Made by a program: the position numbers and the translations under genes | The notes under the pieces: generated by a model | The model's input: the letters and a program-made list of their open reading frames with translations, nothing else | Databases searched by the model: none | Told to the model about the DNA's origin: nothing | In this document: positions 36,650 to 43,139 of the stretch, in pieces | Position numbering within the stretch: the stretch's first letter is position 1 | How the letters are laid out: the number at the start of each line of letters is the position of its first letter | NCBI GenBank assembly: GCA_020073265.1 | Contig: JAIQFN010000050.1 | Location: 1 to 43,139 of the forward strand | Direction of reading: 5' to 3' | DNA: 43,139 nucleotides | From: Terriglobia bacterium | Lineage (GTDB): Bacteria; Acidobacteriota; Terriglobia; Bryobacterales; Bryobacteraceae

Positions 36650-38374
36650 ATGCGCATCCGATTCTCGCGAATTTCCGGCGCGCTGGCACTCTGCGCCATA
36701 GTTCCGGCCGTGGCGCAGAATCAGCCGCCGCAGCCATCCGCCTCCGAGCAGCGCACCCTGGTTCCGCCGGTTCGCCCCTTCGTGCTGCCGCCGCGTATCG
36801 GCGTATTGGCCGAAGCGCGCATCAGCCTGGATCAGGCGCTGGCCATGGCGCTGATGAACAACGCGGACATCGAAGCCTCGCGCATCGATCAGCAGGAGGC
36901 CGAATACAACCTGATAGCCGCCCAAGGCGTCTTCGACCCGGCCTTCAGCGGCAACAGCTTCTGGTTGAAACAGATCACCCCCATCGCGTCGTCTCTGGGC
37001 GGATCGGCCACCGGCGCGGTTCTGAACCGTCAGTGGCAAGTCGATCCGGCTCTCTCCGGCGCAACGCCCTGGTTCGGAGGCAGCTATCGAACCGACTTCT
37101 CCAACCAGCGGACCTTTACCGACAACACCTTCGTCCTTCTGAATCCCCAGTTTCCGACCTCGCTGAACCTCCAATACACGCAGCCGCTGTGGCGGGGCTT
37201 GCGCTACGACAGCAATCGGCACTCGATTTCCGTGGCGAAGAAGAACCGCTCGCTGACCGACCAGCAGTTCCGGCTGCGCGTGATGACGGTAGCCGATCAA
37301 ACCGCGCAAGCTTATTGGGAACTGGTGTACGCCTACAACAATCTGCAAGTGCAGTTGGAAGCGGTCGACATCGCGCGCCAGCAGGACGAAAGCAATCGCC
37401 GCCAGGAAGACCAGGGTCTGCTCGCGCCCATCGACATCGTGGCGGCGCAGACGCAGTTGGCGAACTTCGAGATCGCGGCTTACAGCGCGCAGACTGCCCT
37501 GACCCGCGCCGAGAACACGCTCAAAACGCTGATCCTGGCCGACCGGCAATCCCCGCTGTGGCCGAGCGCGCTGATTCCATCCACTCCGGTGAATACCGCG
37601 CCGCCGCTGACACCGCTCGCGAACGCGGTCGCGGATGCTCTCAAAAACCGGCCCGAGGCTGCCTCCGTCAAGATTTCCGGCGAGATCAACCAGGATGACA
37701 CTCGCTACTATCGCGAACTCAGCAAGCCGCAGGTCGACGTGGTGGCGAGTTACAACCGGGCCGGCCTGGCCGGGTCCCAACTGCCGCTAGGACCCAATCC
37801 GTTCACCGCTGGATTTGCTCCGCTGATCGAGCGCTTGAATGCGCTGTCGGACTCAGCCGGATTGCCGCCCATCAATCTCCCCTCGCTCGGCGGAGGTGGG
37901 GCGCCGCCGGTGCTGGTGGGCAGCTACGATCAATCGCTGAGCAACCTGTGGGCCGGCAATTTCCCCACCACCGAAGTGCAGCTTCGCATCTCGCTGCCGA
38001 TTCGCAACCGCACCGCGGACGCGAACATCGGCCGGTCACTGGCGGAGGGCCGGCGCATTCAACGGCAGCTCCAGCAGGTAGAGCAGTCTATCGAAGCGGA
38101 CGTGCGCAATGCCATGCAGGCGGTGGAGTCGGCCCAGTTGCGCCGGGAAGCCGCGCGGGTCGCCCGCCAGTCCGCCGAAGAGCAGTACAACAGCGAGCAG
38201 CGCCAGTTCCGCGCCGGCACGTCCACGCTTTTTCTGGTGCAGCAGCGGCAGAGCACCATGATCACCGCCCGCAGCCAGGAGCGGCGCGCCGAGGCGGATC
38301 TGGGGGAAGCGGTGGAAACGTTTGATTTCTCCACGGCCTCGATTCTCCGCGAGCACAACATCACGCTGAAGTAA
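36650..38374 (+). CDS. TolC family outer-membrane efflux protein
   Basis: The 574-residue protein has a signal peptide (about 1-22, ending AVAQ) and two OEP repeats with long helices. These begin with ISLDQALAMALMNNADIEASRIDQQEAEYNLIAA and end with VEQSIEADVRNAMQAVESAQLRREAARVAR and STLFLVQQRQSTM. No lipobox is present, so it is of the TolC rather than OprM-lipoprotein type. Start codon directly follows the pump stop codon. The last 14 bases overlap the end of the convergent NRPS gene. Confidence 0.92.
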   Translation: MRIRFSRISGALALCAIVPAVAQNQPPQPSASEQRTLVPPVRPFVLPPRIGVLAEARISLDQALAMALMNNADIEASRIDQQEAEYNLIAAQGVFDPAFSGNSFWLKQITPIASSLGGSATGAVLNRQWQVDPALSGATPWFGGSYRTDFSNQRTFTDNTFVLLNPQFPTSLNLQYTQPLWRGLRYDSNRHSISVAKKNRSLTDQQFRLRVMTVADQTAQAYWELVYAYNNLQVQLEAVDIARQQDESNRRQEDQGLLAPIDIVAAQTQLANFEIAAYSAQTALTRAENTLKTLILADRQSPLWPSALIPSTPVNTAPPLTPLANAVADALKNRPEAASVKISGEINQDDTRYYRELSKPQVDVVASYNRAGLAGSQLPLGPNPFTAGFAPLIERLNALSDSAGLPPINLPSLGGGGAPPVLVGSYDQSLSNLWAGNFPTTEVQLRISLPIRNRTADANIGRSLAEGRRIQRQLQQVEQSIEADVRNAMQAVESAQLRREAARVARQSAEEQYNSEQRQFRAGTSTLFLVQQRQSTMITARSQERRAEADLGEAVETFDFSTASILREHNITLK

Positions 38375-41300
38375 GCGTCGAAGTAACCGCCGACCCTGCG
38401 CTCCGGCTGCTGTCGCCTTGCGATTCCCCGTTCTCCTGACGGGCCTTCTCCAGGCAGGCGGCGAGTTTATCGGCGAGGATCCTCACGTTGGGAGGCTGCA
38501 GCATGCTGTTGTGGTCGCCCGGCACATCCAGGACCTCCACCGCATGTGGTGTGAGCAGTTCCCAACCCAACGTCCGGCTCCCCTTGTGGATGTTTTTCGA
38601 GTAAACCGATCGCAGGAGCGTGAGCTTGCTGTCGTAGGGATTTGGGTGGTAGTTGAGAGCGGCCACCATTTGCACTTCCAAGACGTCATACAAGACCGGG
38701 AGTTCTTGTTCGAGACCAGCATACTTCCACCGTAGCGCGGCATTGTTCCAGCGCCTGCTAAGAAGCGAGCGGCAATAACTGATTCGCTGCCGGAAAGGCA
38801 ACTGCCACAATTGGGCGCTATGAAAACTGATGTGGCTCTTGAGAACCTGGAGCTTGTGGCCCGGAGACTGGCCGGCAGGCAGGTACCTGGTGACGCTGCT
38901 ATCGAACAAGGCTACCAACGCCACGGTCTCTCCGCTGGCGCGCAGTTGCTGCGCCATTTCGAAGGCGACTACGCCTCCAAAACTCCAGCCACCCAAGTAG
39001 TAGGGGCCCGCCGGTTGGATTGTTCGCATCTCCCGGACGTAGTGCGATGCCATGTCCTCAACCGTGGCATGAGGCGCCTGCTTGCCGTCTAAACCGACCG
39101 CCTGGACTCCGAAGGTCGGCTGATCGGCGCCCAGGCATTGACCAAGATGGCGCAGACTGATGACCGGGCCGCCCATCCCGTGCACGCAGAAGAACGGCGG
39201 TTTGACCCCGCGGGGTTGAATGGGAACGATGCAGGTGCTCGGCCCTGGTTCGCCGGATTGCATGGCGGCCGCCAGTCCGGCGATGGTGGGCTCTTCAAAC
39301 AACAGCGCCGGCAAAACTTCGGCGCCCAGCAAGGCCTTGATGCGCGACACCAACCGCATGGCTGCCAGCGAGTGCCCTCCCAACGCGAAGAAATCGTCGT
39401 CGATTCCCACGCGCTCCACGCCCAGCAGCTCGCAGAACAAGATCGCCAGCACCTCTTCGCGCTCGTCGCGCGGCGCCCGATACGGCGAGGCCTCGTCACG
39501 GGCGCGATCGGGCGCCGGCAACGCATTCCGGTCTATCTTGCCGGTGGGGCCCAAAGGCAATGCCGCCATCCAGACGAAGGCCCACGGCAGCATGAAATCG
39601 GGCAGATCGCGCGCCAGGTGCTTTCGCAACTGAGCGGCGGCGGGTTCGGCGGCGCCCGGCCGCGGAACCAGATATGCGACCAGCCGTTTTTCGCCCGATC
39701 GATCCGTCTGCAAACTAGCCAACGCCTGCGCGACGGCCGCATGCCGGCTCATCGCAGACTCGACCTCGCCCAGTTCGACGCGGAATCCGCGGATCTTCAC
39801 CTGCCGATCCGCGCGGCCCAAGTACTCGATGTTGCCGTCGGGCAGCCAGCGCGCCACGTCGCCAGTACGGTACAGCCGAGCTCCGGCGCGGCGGCTGAAA
39901 GGATCCGGCAGGAATCGTTCAGCGGTCAGCTCCGGACGATTCCAGTATCCGCGCGCCACGTTCAACCCGCCGGCCAGCAACTCTCCAGCCACTCCGGCGG
40001 GTACCGGATTGAGCCTCGAATCCACAATGTAGATTTGCGTGTTGGAGATCGGACGGCCGATGGGAACCGGTCCCCGGATCGGCGCTGTGCTCGCCTCGAA
40101 GTAAGTCACGTCGCCCGCCACTTCCGACGAGCCATACAGATTCAGCAGCCTCGTCTGCTCCGGCATGCAAGCCGCGAATTGTTCGGCCAGCTCTCGCGGC
40201 AGCGCTTCCCCGCTCGTCACCACCAGCCGGAGACAACTCGGTTCCGGATCGGCCAGCGGCAGCATCTCCAGGACTTCCCGCAGCAGAGCGGGCACCATCA
40301 CCAGCCGCGTGATCCGGTGCGCTTTCACCAGCTCCAGAATCCGGCGGACGTCCTTGACGTCTTCGTCGGACATGATCACCAGCGGCACGCCGCGCAACAG
40401 CGGGCCGAATATTTCCGAAATGCTGTCGACAAAATTGAGAGAGGTCTTCGCGCAGCAGACGTCATCGGATTGAAATGGATATCGCTCCCACATCCACGCC
40501 AGCCGGTTCAATGTGCTGCGATGCGTGGCCACCACTCCCTTGGGCTGTCCCGTGGATCCGGAAGTGTAGATCACGTAGGCAGCGTGATCCGGCGTGATTC
40601 CGCATTCCAGGCGTGCGCGGGACGCTGGCCGGCGCAGAACTTCCTCGACGTCGACGATGCGGTCGCTGGGAATCCGTTTTCTGAATCGGGCATTGGACAG
40701 AACCAACGAGACTTGAGAGTCCCGCACGATATACTTCAATCGCTCGAACGGGTAGTTGGGATCCAACGGCACATAGGCGCCGCCGGCCTTGAGCACACCC
40801 AGCTGCGCCACCAGCAGGTCCAGCGAGCGCTCCAGGCAGATACCCACCAGCACCTCCGGACCGACGCCGAAGTCACGCAAAGAGTGGGCCAATTGGTTGG
40901 CTCGCTCGTTGAGCCGCCGATAGGTGATGCGCTGACTCCCATGCACTGCCGCTACTCGATCGGGTGTTCTGGCGGCCTGCTCCTCAAACGCTTCCGCGAG
41001 CGTCGTCTCGGGGACGGCCCGCTCGGTGTCGTTCCATTCTTCCAGGATCCGGCGGCGCTCCTCGGTGTCCAGCAGGTCCACCTGCCCAACTGGTTGGTCC
41101 GCATTCGCCGCCATGGCATCCAGCAACCGCGCGTAGTGCCGCGCCATCTGCTCGATGCGCCAGCGGTCAAACAGATTCCGGTTATATTGCCAGACGATGG
41201 CGATGCCCTGGTCCTGTTCCAGGACATGCACGGCCAGGTCAAACGGCACCCGCGGTTCATCTCCGGCAACCGGCTCGGCCAGCAGACCCTTCAATATCCG

Positions 41301-43139
41301 CGGCGCCGCCGGCGCATTTTGCATCGCAAACATCACCTGGAACAGGGGCGTGGCGCTCAGGCTCCGGGCCGGCGACAGTTCCTCCACCAGGCGCTCGAAA
41401 GGAACATCCTGGTGACGGTAGGCGTCCAACGCGGTCCGGCGCACCTGCTCGAGCAGCTCGAGAGAACTTGTCTCCGGCTTGACGCGGACTCGCATCACCA
41501 GCGAGTTGACGAAGCATCCAATCAATTCCTCGAGCCGCGCGTCCCGGCGATTCGCGATGGGCGATCCGACCACGATGTCGTCCTGGCCGCTGTAGCGCGC
41601 CAGCAGGGCTCCGAAGCCGGCCAGCAACGTCATATATAGCGTCGCCTGGTTCTGCTGACTCAGCCGCTTCAAGGCGGCCACCTGCCCGCCCGACAATGTA
41701 GCCTGAAATTCCCCGGCCTCGAACGTCTGCCGGGCCGGCCGTGGGCGGTCGACCGGCAACTCCAGCCGCTCCGGTATCCCGGCCAACTGCTGCCTCCAGT
41801 AAGCCAGGCTTTCTCCGAAGGCCGGTTCGTTCTGGTAGGCGCGCTGCCACAATGCGAAGTCCGCGTATTGTACCGGAAGGGGCGGCAACGGATTCTCCCG
41901 GCCTTCGCGATACGCTTCGTACAACGCGGCGAGTTCGCGGTTGAACACGCCCTCCGACCACCCGTCGCTGACGATGTGATGCACGGTGCGGAGCAGGATG
42001 TGCTCCTGGTCGCCCAGCTTCAGCAGCTTGAGCCGCAGCATCGGCCCGCGGGCCAGATCGAACGGCTGCGCCGATTCGCGCCGCAATGCCGCCGTCACGC
42101 GTTCCCGCCGCGTGGCGTCGTCCAGAGCGCTCAGATCTTCCATTGGAATCTCGATGCGTACCGCTGGATCGATCACCTGCGCCGGCTCTCCGTCGAGCTC
42201 GGCGAAACGCGTTCGCAGACTCTCGTGCCGCTCGAAGATGGTGTTAACGGCCCGCTCCAGTGCCGCCCGGTCGAGCTCCCCGCGCAGCCGCAACGGCTTG
42301 GGCGTGTTGTATTCCGGGCTGCCGCCTTCCAGGCGGTCCACAAACCACAAGCTCATTTGCGCATGCGACAACGGAAGACGCTCCGGACGCTTGCTCGGCT
42401 CCAGCGGCGCGCGGCCTCTCCCCGCTTCTCGCAGGTGCTTGCTCAATTGCCCGGCGCTCGGAAATTCCAGCAGCGTTTCGATCTCCAGCGCCACGCCCAG
42501 AGCGGCGCGGATGCGGCTCACCAACTGGGTGGCTATCAGGGAGTGTCCGCCCAGCTCGAAGAAGTTGTCGTCCGGACCCACGCGTTCCAGGTGCAGCACC
42601 TGTGCGAACAGCTCGCATACTAACTTTTCTTCAGAGGTGCGCGGCGCGTGCCACGTGCTGCTGCCGGACGTCGCGTCAGGCGCCGGCGGGGCGAGTTCTT
42701 TCGCCACGGCGCCACGCTGGATTTTTCCAGTCGCTGTCCGCGGAATCTTCGTGACGATGAAAACCTTCTTAGGGCATTTGAAGTCCGCCAGGTGTTCCCT
42801 GCAAAACTTGAGAATGGCCGATTCGCTGTGTGGCTCCCGCAGCACCACCGCCGCCGCCACTTCCTCGCCCAAGTTGTTGTGCGGAACCGGAAACGCGACC
42901 GCCTCCGCCACGCCGGGATGCTTCAACAGCACCTCGTCGATTTCGCGCGGCGCGATTTTCTCGCCGCCGCGGTTGATCAATTCCTTGATGCGGCCGGTCA
43001 GCGTCAGGTATCCTTCGGCGTCCAGAACGCCCTGATCGCCGGTTCGGAACCATCCGTTGGTGAACGATTTCGCGTTGGCTTCGGGATTGTTTTCGTAGCC
43101 ATCCACCACGTTGGGACCCTGGATCACCACTTCGCCGCG
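38361..43139 (-). CDS. Nonribosomal peptide synthetase, terminal module with thioesterase (5' end outside window)
   Basis: The frame is open past the window edge; 1592 residues are seen. Numbering from the valine codon at 43130, the order is as follows. First comes the C-terminal part of an acyl-AMP/CoA-ligase-like adenylating domain (GWFRTGD 26-32, PRTATGKIQ 130-138). A carrier domain follows (GGHSL, Ser197), then a condensation domain (HHIVSDG 384-390). Next is an amino-acid adenylation domain (YTSGSTGQPKG 855-865; LPLGPTGKID with Lys1198), a second carrier (GGHSL, Ser1254) and a type I thioesterase (GWSFG Ser1383, Asp1410, His1540). All catalytic residues are present. The adenylation pocket reads by hand alignment to GrsA as V-D-S-(V/M)-V-S-L-G-D-K (Val901, Asp902, Ser905, Val971, Ser973, Leu998, Gly1006, Asp1007), close to the known beta-alanine signature. 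No epimerase or methyltransferase is seen. Confidence 0.93.
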   Translation of the reverse strand, partial: RGEVVIQGPNVVDGYENNPEANAKSFTNGWFRTGDQGVLDAEGYLTLTGRIKELINRGGEKIAPREIDEVLLKHPGVAEAVAFPVPHNNLGEEVAAAVVLREPHSESAILKFCREHLADFKCPKKVFIVTKIPRTATGKIQRGAVAKELAPPAPDATSGSSTWHAPRTSEEKLVCELFAQVLHLERVGPDDNFFELGGHSLIATQLVSRIRAALGVALEIETLLEFPSAGQLSKHLREAGRGRAPLEPSKRPERLPLSHAQMSLWFVDRLEGGSPEYNTPKPLRLRGELDRAALERAVNTIFERHESLRTRFAELDGEPAQVIDPAVRIEIPMEDLSALDDATRRERVTAALRRESAQPFDLARGPMLRLKLLKLGDQEHILLRTVHHIVSDGWSEGVFNRELAALYEAYREGRENPLPPLPVQYADFALWQRAYQNEPAFGESLAYWRQQLAGIPERLELPVDRPRPARQTFEAGEFQATLSGGQVAALKRLSQQNQATLYMTLLAGFGALLARYSGQDDIVVGSPIANRRDARLEELIGCFVNSLVMRVRVKPETSSLELLEQVRRTALDAYRHQDVPFERLVEELSPARSLSATPLFQVMFAMQNAPAAPRILKGLLAEPVAGDEPRVPFDLAVHVLEQDQGIAIVWQYNRNLFDRWRIEQMARHYARLLDAMAANADQPVGQVDLLDTEERRRILEEWNDTERAVPETTLAEAFEEQAARTPDRVAAVHGSQRITYRRLNERANQLAHSLRDFGVGPEVLVGICLERSLDLLVAQLGVLKAGGAYVPLDPNYPFERLKYIVRDSQVSLVLSNARFRKRIPSDRIVDVEEVLRRPASRARLECGITPDHAAYVIYTSGSTGQPKGVVATHRSTLNRLAWMWERYPFQSDDVCCAKTSLNFVDSISEIFGPLLRGVPLVIMSDEDVKDVRRILELVKAHRITRLVMVPALLREVLEMLPLADPEPSCLRLVVTSGEALPRELAEQFAACMPEQTRLLNLYGSSEVAGDVTYFEASTAPIRGPVPIGRPISNTQIYIVDSRLNPVPAGVAGELLAGGLNVARGYWNRPELTAERFLPDPFSRRAGARLYRTGDVARWLPDGNIEYLGRADRQVKIRGFRVELGEVESAMSRHAAVAQALASLQTDRSGEKRLVAYLVPRPGAAEPAAAQLRKHLARDLPDFMLPWAFVWMAALPLGPTGKIDRNALPAPDRARDEASPYRAPRDEREEVLAILFCELLGVERVGIDDDFFALGGHSLAAMRLVSRIKALLGAEVLPALLFEEPTIAGLAAAMQSGEPGPSTCIVPIQPRGVKPPFFCVHGMGGPVISLRHLGQCLGADQPTFGVQAVGLDGKQAPHATVEDMASHYVREMRTIQPAGPYYLGGWSFGGVVAFEMAQQLRASGETVALVALFDSSVTRYLPAGQSPGHKLQVLKSHISFHSAQLWQLPFRQRISYCRSLLSRRWNNAALRWKYAGLEQELPVLYDVLEVQMVAALNYHPNPYDSKLTLLRSVYSKNIHKGSRTLGWELLTPHAVEVLDVPGDHNSMLQPPNVRILADKLAACLEKARQENGESQGDSSRSAGSAVTSTLTSA

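Overview
The window reads as chromosomal DNA of a high-GC, Gram-negative, aerobic soil-type bacterium, most likely an acidobacterium of the Solibacter/Bryobacter kind. This is inferred from gene content, not from a marker-gene tree. The pointers are two MacB/FtsX-type permeases of the long acidobacterial 'ADOP' architecture (one next to its PadR regulator), a secreted cytochrome c/copper-monooxygenase-like protein, a soluble PQQ dehydrogenase, a single-cytochrome succinate dehydrogenase, and a recurring two-hairpin intergenic repeat. No tRNA, rRNA, CRISPR array, prophage or recognisable transposase was seen.

Layout. 1-3.4 kb: end of an ADOP permease, a biotin-dependent acyl-CoA carboxylase beta subunit, and a VapB antitoxin whose VapC toxin survives only as a stub of about 33 codons. 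3.4-6.6 kb: an unknown membrane protein and a two-gene ABC-2 type exporter. 6.6-8.9 kb: a repeat-rich gap, then two divergent tRNA-modification genes, queA and tsaD. 8.9-12.5 kb: a tightly coupled trio of a ferritin-like diiron protein, a secreted alpha/beta-hydrolase-domain protein and an Mrp/ApbC Fe-S carrier. 12.5-15.8 kb: sdhCAB, encoded on the minus strand with overlapping ends. 15.9-20.6 kb: DedA, a CpaE/TadZ-like ATPase, a PQQ dehydrogenase and a DUF3224 protein.

20.7-27.7 kb: a co-directional minus-strand cluster. Its first gene has a near-consensus promoter with an embedded inverted repeat. The order is a secreted two-domain protein, a CPBP protease, PadR, ADOP permease, a 5'-3' exonuclease, and finally an AAA_14/DUF4143 ATPase bracketed on both sides by matching 33-bp palindromic units. 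27.7-31.3 kb: MarR, cytochrome c/Cu monooxygenase-like and secreted-protein genes, and a small secreted protein with its own promoter and a strong terminator. 31.4-38.4 kb: a TetR - adaptor - RND pump - TolC efflux operon. 38.4-43.1 kb: the C-terminal part of a nonribosomal peptide synthetase, ligase(partial)-PCP-C-A-PCP-TE, running off the window. Its A domain has a pocket signature resembling the one known for beta-alanine.

The best candidates for something not well described are the palindrome-bracketed DUF4143 ATPase, the NRPS terminal module (possibly an N-acyl-beta-amino-acid synthetase next to an efflux pump), the dispersed two-hairpin repeat family, and the operator-like half-sites in front of the PadR/ADOP cluster. 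No intergenic stretch exceeds 300 bases.
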